A DNA stretch of 64,000 bases from Paraburkholderia phytofirmans OLGA172 (GCF_001634365.1 NZ_CP014578.1:2852001-2916000), one strand, 5' to 3'; positions 25,938-35,892 are shown, counted from the first letter of the stretch. Notes: generated from the sequence alone by a model not told the origin. Made by a program: numbers and translations.

Positions 25938-26388
25938 TCATTGGCACGCAAGCCAATTCCAGTCCGCGCGACGTTCGGTACGTCGAAATCGCATCCCCCG
26001 ACCAACCACAATAACGATAAAACGGTGCCGCGTTCAGCGTGGCATCGAGCCGCATCGAGGCAAGTCCGTGATCGCGAGCCAACGCTTCGAGTAACTGCAG
26101 CATCTTGCGCCCAATACCGCGCCCCATGTGAGACGGCCGGACGAAGATGGCGTCCACTTGCCCGCTTGCGACGGTAAACATCCCTGTACCAACGACCAAT
26201 CCTTCATCGATGGCTACGTAAAAGTCGCGTTCGACAACGCTGGCCCATTTGTCGGTCGGCGAGCCATCAACCCACGCTGACAAGGATGCTTCTGGATAAT
26301 ATTCGGCGCACGCAGCAAGTACCGAAGCCTTGCGGATATCCCACGCATCGAGCACATCGCCACTGCTAGCTTTCCGTATCGTCAGCAT
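25924..26388 (-). CDS. GNAT acetyltransferase, C-terminus altered by IS5
   Basis: A 154-residue GNAT protein starting MLTIRKASSGDVLDAWDIR, with the acetyl-CoA motif VRPSHMGRGIGRKML in the middle. A GAGGAG ribosome site lies six bases before the ATG. The last residues now come from the IS5 end (TRGC after VPM). Removing the element restores PMTKRVALA and a stop at 25057. Only the final few residues are replaced, so activity may be kept. The substrate is unknown. Confidence 0.82.
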   Translation of the reverse strand: MLTIRKASSGDVLDAWDIRKASVLAACAEYYPEASLSAWVDGSPTDKWASVVERDFYVAIDEGLVVGTGMFTVASGQVDAIFVRPSHMGRGIGRKMLQLLEALARDHGLASMRLDATLNAAPFYRYCGWSGDAISTYRTSRGLELACVPMTRGC

Positions 26389-26702
26389 GCCGCGCTCCTC
26401 AGCGCGATCTGCCAGGTCCAAGCGTCGATAGGACTCAGAAGATCGGAAACACATACTTTGTCGTGCATGCAACCACTCCTATTTGTGCCAATACAAAACG
26501 GAGCGATTGAAAAGACACGGCCCCGTCATGACTGGCAGGGCCGTTGAGGAAATCTATGTGCGATGTATGAACGTCACGATTCCCACGACTCGCCAGTGGC
26601 GGTCATGGTGCACATCATGAATTTGCACGCGTCGTGGTCCATGACCGGAGGTTGCCGTTCTAGAGCGAAGCTGTCAATAGCGCTTCGGAAATTGTCACCG
26701 AT
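26389..26702. other. Intergenic, no gene seen
   Basis: Between the GNAT gene and a composite pseudogene. No open frame with family support was found. Confidence 0.5.
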
Positions 26703-27239
26703 TCAGGCAGTCACCACGAGCGGCTCAAATTGGCCCAGTTCGCGCCGGTGGTCTAGCCGGCACAACGCCGGCGATACGCGGTCACCTACTCGATGCGCTC
26801 GATTGGCAGGGGCAGCATATGATTCCGGCCAATATTCAACGATGCGAGTGATTTCGCCGGCTTCAACTGAGAAAAACGATACGGCTCGCGCGGACATAGA
26901 TCCATCGGTATGCATCATCCCATGCGGGATAATGCCGGCCGATGGCGGCGAGCAGTGTCTCCGGCGTCGTCGGCCTTTCGCCGGTCGCAAGCGCCATGGC
27001 GTCGTAAAGCCCGGCAACAGCGTCGCGTTCGACGCAATACACGTCGGCCCGGTCACTGCCCAGATAGTCGCGATCGTACCGGTCAAAGACCAGCGTGCCG
27101 TCGTCGCGAAACTGGAGTAGTCGTACCGGAAGCTCACCGCGCCTGACGGCGTCACTGCCGCATATAGCCCCCGTTGATCGGCAACCTTGCAGATCTTCTT
27201 GGCCGGCTTCAGCGCTCGCAACTGCATGTCTGTGAGCAT
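26703..27239 (-). pseudogene. Composite remnant: integrase N-terminus joined to a SnoaL-like gene
   Basis: The first 40 or so residues (MLTDMQLRALKPAKKICKVA, then LYAAVTPSGAVSFRYDY) match the N-terminal arm-binding domain of island-type tyrosine recombinases. From about 27115 the sequence changes to a SnoaL-like protein, which can be followed only by switching frame once in a T-run near 26868 (from RWIYVRASRIVF to FSVEAGEITRIVEYWP). No catalytic recombinase part remains. It lies at the 3' side of guaA, where such integrases commonly sit. Confidence 0.7.
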
Positions 27240-27267
27240 AGGGGACTCCTCGAACGTATACCGTCAA

Positions 27268-27299
27268 CCGATACCGTCAGACTGATTTGACGGTATCGG
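27268..27299. repeat. Perfect 12-base inverted repeat upstream of the integrase stub
   Basis: CCGATACCGTCA and its exact complement TGACGGTATCGG are separated by eight bases. Further partial copies (ATACCGTCA, CACCGATACCGACA) lie on either side. It could be an old recombination or excisionase site of the lost island, or an operator. Confidence 0.6.
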
Positions 27300-27461
27300 A
27301 CAAGGCCGTCCGAGGAAGAAATGTCGGCACCGTCACCGATACCGACATTTCCACCAGGCATTGCCCGGATCACAGCAGAACACACCGGACAATAACCTCA
27401 TGTTTTTAAACGAAAAACATGAAAAACCAGTCCTCCCGGAACGACTTGGGAGCAGTCTGAA

Positions 27462-29045
27462 TCATTCCCACTCGATGGTCGCAGGCGGCTTCCCCGAGAT
27501 GTCGTACACCACCCGGTTAATCCCGCGCACTTCATTAATGATGCGGTTCGACACATGCCCCAGCAATTCGTGCGGCAGATGCGCCCAATGCGCAGTCATA
27601 AAGTCCAGCGTCTGCACAGCACGCAGCGCGACGACATACTCGTAGGTCCGTCCGTCGCCCATCACGCCGACGCTCTTCACCGGCAGGAATACCGCGAACG
27701 CCTGGCTTGTCAGGTCGTACCAGGACTTGCCGGTCTCCTTGTCAATGAAGGTGCGCAGCGTCTCGATGAAAATCGCATCCGCGCGGCGCAGCAGATCGGC
27801 GAAATCGCGACGCACTTCGCCGAGAATCCGCACACCGAGACCCGGGCCCGGGAACGGGTGGCGATACACCATGGCCGGCGGCAAACCGAGCTTCACGCCG
27901 AGTTCGCGCACTTCATCCTTGAACAGTTCGCGCAGCGGTTCGAGCAGCTTCAGATTCAGCGTCTCCGGCAGGCCGCCCACGTTGTGGTGGCTCTTGATGG
28001 TCTGCGTCGCCTTCTTGCCCTTGCCGGCCGATTCGATCACGTCCGGATAGATCGTGCCTTGCGCGAGCCACTTCGCATCGGTCAGCTTGTTGGCTTCGGT
28101 CTGGAACACTTCGACGAATTCCGCGCCGATGATCTTGCGCTTCGCTTCCGGGTCGGTCACACCGGCCAGCTTCGACAGGAACACTTCGCTCGCGTCGACG
28201 TGAATCACCTTGACGCCGAGGTTCTCAGCGAACGTCGCCATCACCTGCTCGGCTTCGTTCAAACGCAGGAGGCCGTGATCGACGAACACGCAGGTCAGCT
28301 GATCGCCGATCGCGCGATGCAGCAGCGCCGCCGCCACCGACGAATCCACGCCGCCCGACAAGCCCAGAATCACATGCTCGTTACCGACCTGCTCGCGGAT
28401 CTTCGCGACGGCTTCGTCGATGTAGTGGCCCATTTCCCAATCGGGATTCGCGCCGCAAATCTGCAGCACGAAACGTTCGAGCATCGCGCGGCCCTGCACG
28501 GTGTGCGTGACTTCCGGGTGCCATTGCAGACCGTAGAAATGACGCGCCTCGTCAGCCATCGCGGCAATCGGGCACGATTCCGTCGAGGCCATCAGCTGGA
28601 AGCCCGGCGGCATTTCCAGCACCTTGTCGCCGTGGCTCATCCACACCTTCAGCATGCCGTGACCTTCCGGCGTGGTGAAGTCGTTGATGCCTTCGAGCAG
28701 GCTCGTATGGTTGCGCGCACGCACTTCGGCGTAGCCGAACTCGCGCAGGTGGCCGATGTCGACCTTGCCGCCGAGCTGCTCGGCCATCGCCTGCATGCCG
28801 TAGCAAATACCCAGCACGGGCACGCCGAGTTCGAACACCGCTTGCGGCACGCGCGGCGTATCCGTTTCGGTGACCGAGCTCGGGCCGCCGGACAGGATCA
28901 CGCCCTTCGGCGCGAAATCGCGAATGAACGACGCATCGACGTCGTACGGATGAATTTCCGAATACACGTTGGCTTCGCGAACGCGACGTGCAATCAGTTG
29001 GGTGACTTGCGAACCGAAGTCGAGGATCAGGATCTTGTCATGCAT
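27462..29045 (-). CDS. guaA: GMP synthase (glutamine-hydrolysing)
   Basis: A 527-residue enzyme that makes GMP from XMP. The class I amidotransferase domain is N-terminal with the nucleophile in GICYGMQ and the His/Glu pair in QWHPEVTHT. The ATP pyrophosphatase signature [10 protein letters not shown] follows, and the C-terminus is the family's dimerisation domain ending PPATIEWE. Start [20 protein letters not shown] is standard. It forms the 3' end of a guaB-membrane protein-guaA series. Its 3' end is the boundary between core and accessory DNA here. Confidence 0.98.
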   Translation of the reverse strand: MHDKILILDFGSQVTQLIARRVREANVYSEIHPYDVDASFIRDFAPKGVILSGGPSSVTETDTPRVPQAVFELGVPVLGICYGMQAMAEQLGGKVDIGHLREFGYAEVRARNHTSLLEGINDFTTPEGHGMLKVWMSHGDKVLEMPPGFQLMASTESCPIAAMADEARHFYGLQWHPEVTHTVQGRAMLERFVLQICGANPDWEMGHYIDEAVAKIREQVGNEHVILGLSGGVDSSVAAALLHRAIGDQLTCVFVDHGLLRLNEAEQVMATFAENLGVKVIHVDASEVFLSKLAGVTDPEAKRKIIGAEFVEVFQTEANKLTDAKWLAQGTIYPDVIESAGKGKKATQTIKSHHNVGGLPETLNLKLLEPLRELFKDEVRELGVKLGLPPAMVYRHPFPGPGLGVRILGEVRRDFADLLRRADAIFIETLRTFIDKETGKSWYDLTSQAFAVFLPVKSVGVMGDGRTYEYVVALRAVQTLDFMTAHWAHLPHELLGHVSNRIINEVRGINRVVYDISGKPPATIEWE

Positions 29046-29256
29046 GGCAGCGGACGGAGTCAAAAGTGAACGGATATGGGATGCCGCGCATGAAGCGCGG
29101 CGTTGAATTCAAAGCAGTCCGCGTGGGGACGATCGAGCATGAAGCGTGACGATGAAGCGCGCTGGGCCAGCGGGCGCAGCAGGCACTCACCTGCTGCGCG
29201 CACGAACGGAATCCGGTAGCTTCGGCAAACGTTCTGGCGCTCGAGGCGTCCGCCCT

Positions 29257-29289
29257 GAGTCAGCCATGAATCAGCCATGAGTCAGCCAT
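29257..29289. repeat. Three 11-base tandem repeats
   Basis: The unit GA(G/A)TCAGCCAT occurs three times in a row. The last copy overlaps the stop codon of the membrane protein gene, so the repeat has grown at the gene end. Confidence 0.8.
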
Positions 29290-30010
29290 GAAACGGCGGA
29301 CGCGGCGCACCAGGCGCATCCGCGGCGGCGTTGCGTGCGTCGTCGCGCGCGGCCGCAGTCTCAGCCCGTGCGGCGCGTTCAGACGCGGTCAGCCCGGGTT
29401 CGGCGACCACCGGATGAAGCGGCGCCGCCGAAACAGGACTCACGGGCCGTGTGACCGGCATAACGGGCTCGACGACCGGTTCGGTGCGATAGGCCGGAAA
29501 GCCCGCCGTCACCCGACCGGAATCGCGCTTGTTGGCAGCATCTTTCGCGGCATCTTTGGCGGCCTGCTTTTCGGCACGCTCGGCAGCAGTGGCTTCAACC
29601 AGCCGCACCTTTTCACGCCGCCGCACCGCGCCCGACAGCCGCACACCGCCGAGGCCAACCACCAGCAGTACGACCCCGGTCAGCACCGCGATGATCTGCC
29701 CGAAACCGGTCAGCGCCGGCGTATGCAGCCCAAGCAGCCAGACCAGCATCAGCACGCCGGTCAGCCAGTTCACATGGCCGACGACCTTGGCCACCGTCGA
29801 CGTAAGCGCGCCGTCGATCGACGCGTGCAAAGCAAGCCACGCGAGCCCGATCAGCGCCACGCCAAACCCCTGGCCGACCAGAGCCGGCTGGGTTTGCACC
29901 AAAAGCAGCGCGTTGTACAGCGAAGTCCAGGGCGTCAGCAGAAACAGCAGGCCGAACGCAAGCAGCAACAACGCATCAAGGATGAGCACAGCGCGCAGCA
30001 ATGGCTTCAT
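29282..30010 (-). CDS. Conserved membrane protein of unknown function between guaB and guaA
   Basis: A 242-residue protein with four hydrophobic helices in the first 130 residues. The rest is a charged tail rich in Ala, Lys, Glu and Pro (AAERAEKQAAKDAAKDAANK), probably cytoplasmic and disordered. It begins seven bases after the guaB stop, so co-transcription is likely. No catalytic motif is visible. Its place between guaB and guaA suggests a conserved neighbourhood rather than a known role in GMP synthesis. Confidence 0.85.
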   Translation of the reverse strand: MKPLLRAVLILDALLLLAFGLLFLLTPWTSLYNALLLVQTQPALVGQGFGVALIGLAWLALHASIDGALTSTVAKVVGHVNWLTGVLMLVWLLGLHTPALTGFGQIIAVLTGVVLLVVGLGGVRLSGAVRRREKVRLVEATAAERAEKQAAKDAAKDAANKRDSGRVTAGFPAYRTEPVVEPVMPVTRPVSPVSAAPLHPVVAEPGLTASERAARAETAAARDDARNAAADAPGAPRPPFHG

Positions 30011-30016
30011 TGGCGT

Positions 30017-31477
30017 TTAGTCCACGTGGTAGTTGGGCGCTTCCTTGGTGATCTGCACATCATGCACATGCGACTCGCGCAAGCCCGCGCCCGTGATCTG
30101 CACGAACTCGGCCTTGTCGTTCATCTCCGTGATCGTGCGGCAACCGCAGTAGCCCATGCTGGCACGCACGCCGCCGATCAGCTGGAACAGGATCGCGTTG
30201 ACCGAACCTTTGTAGGCGACGCGGCCTTCGATCCCTTCCGGCACCAGCTTGTCGATGTTCGCGGAGTTGTCCTGGAAGTAGCGGTCTGCCGCGCCGTCCT
30301 TCATCGCGCCGACCGAACCCATGCCACGGTACGACTTGTACTGGCGGCCCTGGAACAGGAACACGTCGCCCGGCGCTTCTTCGGTGCCGGCGAACATGCT
30401 GCCCATCATCACGGAGTTCGCGCCGGCTGCCAGCGCCTTGCTGACGTCGCCCGAGAAACGCACGCCGCCGTCGGAGATGACCGGCACGCCCGAGCCCTTC
30501 AGCGCTTCCGATACGTCCGAGATCGCAGTGACCTGCGGCACGCCCACGCCGGCGACGATCCGCGTCGTACAGATCGAGCCCGGGCCGATACCGACCTTCA
30601 CGGCATCCGCGCCGTATTCGACGAGCGCCTTAGCCGCCGCGGCGGTAGCGATGTTGCCGCCGATCACTTCGACATGCGGGAACGTCTGCTTGACCCACTT
30701 GACGCGCTCGAGCACACCCTTGCTGTGGCCATGCGCCGTGTCGACGACGATCACGTCCACGCCCGCCTGCACCAGCAGCTCAACGCGCTCTTCGTTGTCT
30801 TCGCCCACGCCGACCGCCGCGCCTGCGCGCAGCTTGCCGTGTTCGTCTTTACACGCGTCCGGGTGTTCGGTTTGCTTGGTGATGTCCTTGACGGTCATCA
30901 GGCCGCGCAGTTCGAATGCGTCGTTGATCACCAGTACGCGCTCGAGGCGGTGGCTGTGCATCAGCGCCTTGGCTTCGGCGAGCGGCGTGCCTTCCTTGAC
31001 GGTGACGAGGCGCTCGCGCGGGGTCATGATGTTGCGCACGGGCTCGTCCAGACGCTCTTCGAAGCGCAAGTCACGGTTCGTGACGATGCCGACCAGTTGC
31101 GCGCCTTCGACAACCGGGAAGCCCGAAATGCCATGCTGGCGCGACAGCGCGATGACGTCGCGCACCTTCATTTGCGGCGGCACGGTGATCGGATCGCGCA
31201 CGACGCCCGATTCGAAGCGCTTGACCTTGGCAACTTCACGCGCCTGTTCGGCCGGCGTGAAATTCTTGTGGATGATACCCACGCCACCCATTTGCGCCAT
31301 CGCGATCGCGAGACGGGCTTCGGTGACGGTGTCCATGGCGGCGGACACGAGCGGCATATTCAGGGAGATGTTGCGGGTCAGCCGGGTCTTGAGGCTGGTG
31401 TCGCGCGGCAGAACATCGGAGAAAGCCGGGACGAGGAGCACGTCATCGAACGTGAGTGCTGTTTGGATCAGACGCAT
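30017..31477 (-). CDS. guaB: IMP dehydrogenase
   Basis: A 486-residue enzyme that oxidises IMP to XMP, the committed step of GMP synthesis. The catalytic loop [13 protein letters not shown] with the active Cys is present. Two CBS domains are inserted between about residues 95 and 205 ([14 protein letters not shown] and [18 protein letters not shown]). Phosphate-binding [10 protein letters not shown] and the flap region with YRGMGS follow. It is the first gene of the series leading to guaA. Confidence 0.98.
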   Translation of the reverse strand: MRLIQTALTFDDVLLVPAFSDVLPRDTSLKTRLTRNISLNMPLVSAAMDTVTEARLAIAMAQMGGVGIIHKNFTPAEQAREVAKVKRFESGVVRDPITVPPQMKVRDVIALSRQHGISGFPVVEGAQLVGIVTNRDLRFEERLDEPVRNIMTPRERLVTVKEGTPLAEAKALMHSHRLERVLVINDAFELRGLMTVKDITKQTEHPDACKDEHGKLRAGAAVGVGEDNEERVELLVQAGVDVIVVDTAHGHSKGVLERVKWVKQTFPHVEVIGGNIATAAAAKALVEYGADAVKVGIGPGSICTTRIVAGVGVPQVTAISDVSEALKGSGVPVISDGGVRFSGDVSKALAAGANSVMMGSMFAGTEEAPGDVFLFQGRQYKSYRGMGSVGAMKDGAADRYFQDNSANIDKLVPEGIEGRVAYKGSVNAILFQLIGGVRASMGYCGCRTITEMNDKAEFVQITGAGLRESHVHDVQITKEAPNYHVD

Positions 31478-31836
31478 GGCAAATCCTATAGGCGCAAAAG
31501 CGAATTATACGCGATACCTCCCCGGTTTTCACTGCACTAACAGCAGCTTAGCGAATTTCGGGGGATTTTTTTCGTGACTTCAGGCCCTTCGATTTCGCTT
31601 TCACGTTCGCCTCGGGTTCGATCCGGTTTCGTATGCGCGTTCGGGTGCATGGAGGCGCCGCCCGGTTCGAGCGAGGGCAATTCGGAGGGCTTCCACGCCG
31701 CCGAGCCACCGCGCGGCAGTTAAAAAGCGCCTGAACACACCGGATAAAACCGCAGGAATGCAGAATCAAACAAGACGCCCCGCCCGCCAAACGGCTATTC
31801 TGCCGACCATTCCAGTTTTTCTTGCAGGGGCAGTCG
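31478..31836. other. Divergent intergenic region guaB / EamA transporter
   Basis: It should contain promoters for both flanking genes. No open frame with support and no clear riboswitch was recognised. Confidence 0.5.
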
Positions 31837-32814
31837 ATGCAGCGCGGTGTGGCATATGGAGTAATGGCCGGGGCTTTATGGGGCATGGTGTTTCTGGTGC
31901 CGCGCGTGCTGCCCGATTTTTCACCGCTGCTGCTGAGCGCGGGCCGCTACACGATGTACGGCATCGTTTCGCTGGCCGCCGCGCTGCCGATCGCGCGCTC
32001 GCTCGTCAAACGCCTGACCCGCGAAGATCTCGGCGCACTGGTCAAACTGGCGCTGGCCGGCAACCTGCTCTACTACCTGCTGCTGACCGCAGCGGTCCAT
32101 ATGATCGGCATCGCGCCGGCATCGCTGATCGTCGGCGTGCTGCCGGTCACGGTGACGCTGCTCGGCCGGCGCGATCATGGCGCCGTGCCGCTCGCCCGCC
32201 TCGCATGGCCGCTTTCGCTGGTGGTGGCCGGCATCGCCTGCATCAACATCGACGTCTTCACGGTAGCGGACAGCACGCCAGTGAGTATCGCGACGAAGCT
32301 CCTCGGCCTCGCCTGCGCGGTCGGCGCGCTCGCCTGCTGGACCTGGTTCGCGGTCGAAAACGCCCGCTATCTGCAGCGTCAGACGCATTTCAGCGGCAAT
32401 GAGTGGTCGGTGCTGTGGGGTGTGGTGACCGGCGCGCTCGGCGCAGGGTTGTGGCTGGCAGTCGCCGTCATGCCGTCCGGCAGCCTGCAGGGGCCACTCG
32501 GCGACGAGCGCTGGCACACCTTCTGGATGCTGAATCTGGGCCTCGCCGTCGGCGCGTCATGGCTCGGCAACGGGTTGTGGAATGCCGCGTCGAAGCGGCT
32601 GCCGCTCACCCTGTCCGGCCAGATGATCGTGTTCGAGACGCTATTCGCGCTGCTCTACGCGTTCATCTACGACCAGCGCCTGCCGCGCCCGCTGGAAACT
32701 GCGGCGATCCTGCTGCTGGTGGCGGGGGTGTGCTGGTCGGTGCGCCAGCATGCGGACGACGATACGCCCGGCGCGGCGTCGATCGAGGAAAAGGCGCAGC
32801 CTTCGGTGCATTGA
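31837..32814 (+). CDS. EamA/DMT-superfamily transporter
   Basis: A 325-residue membrane protein with about ten helices in two EamA repeats, for example YGVMAGALWGMVFLVPRVLP at the start and GQMIVFETLFALLYAFIYDQ in the second repeat. It is probably an exporter of metabolites or drugs; the substrate is unknown. The ATG has AGGGG upstream. Confidence 0.85.
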   Translation: MQRGVAYGVMAGALWGMVFLVPRVLPDFSPLLLSAGRYTMYGIVSLAAALPIARSLVKRLTREDLGALVKLALAGNLLYYLLLTAAVHMIGIAPASLIVGVLPVTVTLLGRRDHGAVPLARLAWPLSLVVAGIACINIDVFTVADSTPVSIATKLLGLACAVGALACWTWFAVENARYLQRQTHFSGNEWSVLWGVVTGALGAGLWLAVAVMPSGSLQGPLGDERWHTFWMLNLGLAVGASWLGNGLWNAASKRLPLTLSGQMIVFETLFALLYAFIYDQRLPRPLETAAILLLVAGVCWSVRQHADDDTPGAASIEEKAQPSVH

Positions 32815-32835
32815 GACGAGGCACCCTTGGCGCTG

Positions 32836-32901
32836 CCACGGTCACGGCCACGGCCACGGCTACAGCCACAGCCACAGCCAGAGCCAGAGCCAGAGCCACA
32901 A
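32836..32901. repeat. Hexanucleotide minisatellite, 11 units
   Basis: Eleven consecutive six-base units lie between two convergent genes. They fall into blocks: CCACGG-like, then CCACAG, then CCAGAG, then CCACAA. The ordered variants suggest stepwise slippage growth. Confidence 0.9.
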
Positions 32902-32907
32902 GACGAC

Positions 32908-33240
32908 CTAGCGCGAATCCTTGTTCTGCCAGCGGCGCCCTTCGATCGAGCCCGCTTTGCGGGTCTTCTCAACACGCCGTTGGCGCGACAGCTTCGGATC
33001 CACCAGCAGCGGCCGGTAAATCTCGACGCGATCATGGTCGGCGAGTACCGTATCCAACGGCTTCAGCTTGCCGAACACGCCGACCTTCTGCGCGCCCAGA
33101 TCGATCTGCGGATAACGCCGCAAGATGCCGCTCGCTTCGAGCGCCTGCTGCAGCGTGGCGCCTTCCGGCAGATCGACCACGATCAGCGTCTGCTCATCAG
33201 CAAGCGCGTAGCAGACTTCAATCGACAAGCGCGCGCTCAT
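32908..33240 (-). CDS. rnfH: RnfH family protein (UPF0125)
   Basis: A 110-residue ubiquitin-like beta-grasp protein: IEVCYALADEQTLIVVDLPE at the N-terminus and DRVEIYRPLLVDPKLSRQRR at the C-terminus, the hallmark of RnfH. Its function is unclear; it is often paired with RatA, as here, where the two genes overlap by four bases. The basic tail is common in the family. Confidence 0.93.
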   Translation of the reverse strand: MSARLSIEVCYALADEQTLIVVDLPEGATLQQALEASGILRRYPQIDLGAQKVGVFGKLKPLDTVLADHDRVEIYRPLLVDPKLSRQRRVEKTRKAGSIEGRRWQNKDSR

Positions 33241-33674
33241 GCCTTACCGTAGCGCTGGTCGGCGCGCTTCACGAACGATTCGACGAAGGTGTTGGCGATG
33301 TGACTGAACACCGGCCCAATGATCTTCTCGAGAATGATGTTGGTGAATTCGTAGTGCAACGCAAATTCGATCTTGCAGGCATCCGCACGCAAAGGCGTGA
33401 ACCGCCAGAAGCCGGTGAATTTGCGAAATGGGCCGTCCGCGAATTCCATGTCGATGCGCGTGGGCCGCTCCATGCTGTTATGCGTGGCGAAGTGCTGTTT
33501 GATGCCCTTGAAGTTGATATCGATCTTCGCCTCCATGCCGGTTTCGTCCTGGCGGCGGATTTCGACTCCCCCGCACCAAGGCAGGAAGTTGGGGTAATCG
33601 GCGACGTCGGTCACGAGGTCGAACATCTGTTCCGCCGAATGGCGGATCAACACGGTTTTCTGGACATCTGCCAT
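33237..33674 (-). CDS. ratA: RatA-like START-domain protein
   Basis: A 145-residue protein of the polyketide cyclase/START fold: MADVQKTVLIRHSAEQMFDL then DVADYPNFLPWCGG. The same family includes the Coq10 ubiquinone-binding proteins and RatA, which interferes with ribosome assembly in E. coli. The role here is uncertain. It is divergent from smpB, as in many proteobacteria, and overlaps rnfH. Confidence 0.92.
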   Translation of the reverse strand: MADVQKTVLIRHSAEQMFDLVTDVADYPNFLPWCGGVEIRRQDETGMEAKIDINFKGIKQHFATHNSMERPTRIDMEFADGPFRKFTGFWRFTPLRADACKIEFALHYEFTNIILEKIIGPVFSHIANTFVESFVKRADQRYGKA

Positions 33675-33774
33675 AAATTGAACAGCGCGTGGCAAGGGTG
33701 GACAAGCGCCGCGGGCTTTCCTTGCCCCGCTTTGCTAAAATCGTGATTTTAAACGAGTTGGGCACTTTCCATTC

Positions 33775-34221
33775 ATGAGCATCATTGACAACAGAAAAGC
33801 CTTCTACGACTACTCGGTCGAAGAACGCTACGAAGCGGGGCTCGTGCTCGAAGGATGGGAGGTCAAAGCCCTGCGCGCCGGCCGCGGCCAGATCAAGGAA
33901 GGCTACGTGGTCATCAAGAATAACGAACTGTTCCTGATCGGCACGCACATCAGCCCGCTGCCCGAGGCCTCGACCCACATCCACCCGGACCCGGTGCGCA
34001 CGCGCAAGCTGCTGCTGCATAGCGAGGAAATCAGCAAACTGATCGGCAAAGTCGAGCAGCGCGGCTACACGCTCGTGCCGCTGAACTTCCACTACAAGGG
34101 CGGCCGGGTCAAATGCGAAATCGGGCTGGCCAAGGGTAAGAAGCAGCACGATAAGCGCGAGACCGAAAAGAAGCGCGACTGGGAACGCGAGAAGGCGCGC
34201 CTGATGCGTTCGCCGTCGTGA
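33775..34221 (+). CDS. smpB: SsrA-binding protein
   Basis: A 148-residue protein for trans-translation: it binds tmRNA and delivers it to stalled ribosomes. Diagnostic segments are [20 protein letters not shown], then [13 protein letters not shown], and the C-terminal basic helix ([20 protein letters not shown]). Length is normal. No tmRNA gene was seen nearby. Confidence 0.97.
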   Translation: MSIIDNRKAFYDYSVEERYEAGLVLEGWEVKALRAGRGQIKEGYVVIKNNELFLIGTHISPLPEASTHIHPDPVRTRKLLLHSEEISKLIGKVEQRGYTLVPLNFHYKGGRVKCEIGLAKGKKQHDKRETEKKRDWEREKARLMRSPS

Positions 34222-34366
34222 TCGCAATCACCGGCTTGAGCGGCGAGTTTGGCCTGCGAGTTGGCCTGCGAGTTGGCCCGATTCGCGCCGCGTGATGCGC
34301 GGATTTGCCGCGCTTTGCTGCCCAGCCGGCTTACTGCCAAAAGCTGCGATTCAACGAATACTCAAC

Positions 34367-34401
34367 AAAAAATGGCCCGCAAAATCAGCGGGCCATTTTT
34401 T
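34367..34401. terminator. Bidirectional intrinsic terminator
   Basis: A stem of AATGGCCCGC with GCGGGCCATT, flanked by A6 and T6 runs and a seven-base loop, lies between the convergent smpB and SPFH genes and can serve both. Confidence 0.88.
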
Positions 34402-34422
34402 CGGCAAGAAAGCAAAAGTCAA

Positions 34423-35355
34423 TCAGCGCACCTCAGTCGCGCCCTTCCCCTTGCTCACGATCGTCAGCGCCGACGCGATCATCGAACTCATATCCGCCAG
34501 GTTGCCCGGCACGATCAGCGTGGTACCCTGCTTCGCCAGGTTACCGAACGCGTTCACGTACTGCTCGGCCACTTTCAGGTTCACTGCTTCCATCCCGCCG
34601 TTCGACTGGATTGCCGCAGCGATCTTCTGAATCGCCTGCGAGTTAGCCTCAGCCACCGCCAGAATCGCCGACGCCTGCCCCTGCGCCTGGTTGATGGCCG
34701 CCTGCCGCTCGCCTTCTGACTTCTGGATTGCCGCCTCACGGCCACCGGAAGCGATATTGATCTGCTCCTGCTTACGCCCTTCGGATGCCGCGATCAGCGC
34801 GCGCTTCTCGCGCTCGGCGGTGATCTGCGCCTGCATCGCGTGAAGAATTTCCTTGGGCGGCGTCAGGTCCTTGATCTCGTAGCGCAGCACCTTCACGCCC
34901 CAGTTCGACGCCGCCTCATCGAGCGACGACACGATGCTGTGGTTGATGAAGTCACGTTCTTCGAAAGTCTTGTCGAGTTCGAGTTTACCGATCACCGAGC
35001 GCAGCGTGGTCTGCGATAGCTGCGTAATCGCGAACACGAAGTTGCTCGAGCCGTACGACGCCTTCATGGGATCGGTGACCTGGAAATACAGCACGCCATC
35101 CACCTGCAATTGCGTGTTGTCGCGCGTAATACACACCTGGCTCGGCACTTCGAGTGGGATTTCCTTGAGGATGTGCTTGTATGCGATCCGGTCGACGAAC
35201 GGAAACGCGAAGCTCAAGCCCGGTGTCAGCGTACGGTGATAGCGGCCGAGCCGCTCCAGCACCCACGCATGCTGCTGCGGCACGATCTTGAGCGTCTGTG
35301 CCGCCAGCACGATCACGATAATCAGCAACACCGCCCCGACGATGGTTGAATCCAT
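34423..35355 (-). CDS. SPFH/Band 7 (stomatin-like) protein
   Basis: A 310-residue membrane-anchored SPFH protein. One N-terminal helix (VGAVLLIIVIVLAAQTLKIV) is followed by the band-7 domain (QQHAWVLERLGRYHRTLTPG) and a coiled coil rich in Ala, Glu and Gln. It probably scaffolds membrane microdomains and is related to QmcA/slipins. The NfeD gene lies just upstream on the same strand, the usual SPFH-NfeD pairing. Confidence 0.93.
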   Translation of the reverse strand: MDSTIVGAVLLIIVIVLAAQTLKIVPQQHAWVLERLGRYHRTLTPGLSFAFPFVDRIAYKHILKEIPLEVPSQVCITRDNTQLQVDGVLYFQVTDPMKASYGSSNFVFAITQLSQTTLRSVIGKLELDKTFEERDFINHSIVSSLDEAASNWGVKVLRYEIKDLTPPKEILHAMQAQITAEREKRALIAASEGRKQEQINIASGGREAAIQKSEGERQAAINQAQGQASAILAVAEANSQAIQKIAAAIQSNGGMEAVNLKVAEQYVNAFGNLAKQGTTLIVPGNLADMSSMIASALTIVSKGKGATEVR

Positions 35356-35418
35356 TACTGCCCTCCGGTCCGTAGTTCGAATAGTTGTGCGTAGTTCTGT
35401 GCACGCATTGGTGCACGC

Positions 35419-35874
35419 TCAAGCCACGGTTGCCTTGGCTTTCGCTTGCCGGCTGGCCACGACGACGAGGCAACTGCCACGCATCTCGGCGATTTCATAG
35501 AACTGCGCATCTTCGGGCTCGCCGGCGGCCAGTTCGACGTCCCACGCAGCGCCGCGGTAATTGGCGCGCGCCCGGCGCTCGTGCCACGCCGGCACGCTCA
35601 AGGTCTGGCCAATGTCCAGATTGACGTCCGGGTTCTTCGACGCTTCTTTGCGCGCTCTGCGGCCGAAGCGCGAACGCCTCAGCAACAGGACCGCCGCCAG
35701 CGCCACGACAGCTGCAATCGCGAACTGCAGGTCGGCGGTCGCGCCCGCCAGATGCGCAATGGCAGCCGCAACGCAGCCCACCGCGATCATCAGCAAATAG
35801 AAAGTGCCGCTGATCAACTCCAGCACGACTAGCACACCCGCCCCGATCCACCAGAACAATCCACCTGGCGCCAC
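35419..35874 (-). CDS. NfeD family membrane protein
   Basis: A 151-residue protein with an N-terminal membrane region of two to three helices (FWWIGAGVLVVLELISGTFY) and a C-terminal OB-fold domain (QTLSVPAWHERRARANYRGA with WDVEL). The GTG start is preceded by GGAGG six bases away. An ATG 24 bases upstream lies inside the ppsA terminator hairpin and was rejected. It pairs with the SPFH gene 63 bases downstream. Confidence 0.9.
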   Translation of the reverse strand: MAPGGLFWWIGAGVLVVLELISGTFYLLMIAVGCVAAAIAHLAGATADLQFAIAAVVALAAVLLLRRSRFGRRARKEASKNPDVNLDIGQTLSVPAWHERRARANYRGAAWDVELAAGEPEDAQFYEIAEMRGSCLVVVASRQAKAKATVA

Positions 35875-35892
35875 GTCGACCTCCAGAAAGCA

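Noticed and set aside
27555..29069. Long plus-strand open frame opposite guaA
   Set aside because: A high-GC shadow frame of a conserved gene; the same applies to the long frames opposite guaB, ppsA, bamA, lpxD and glnD.
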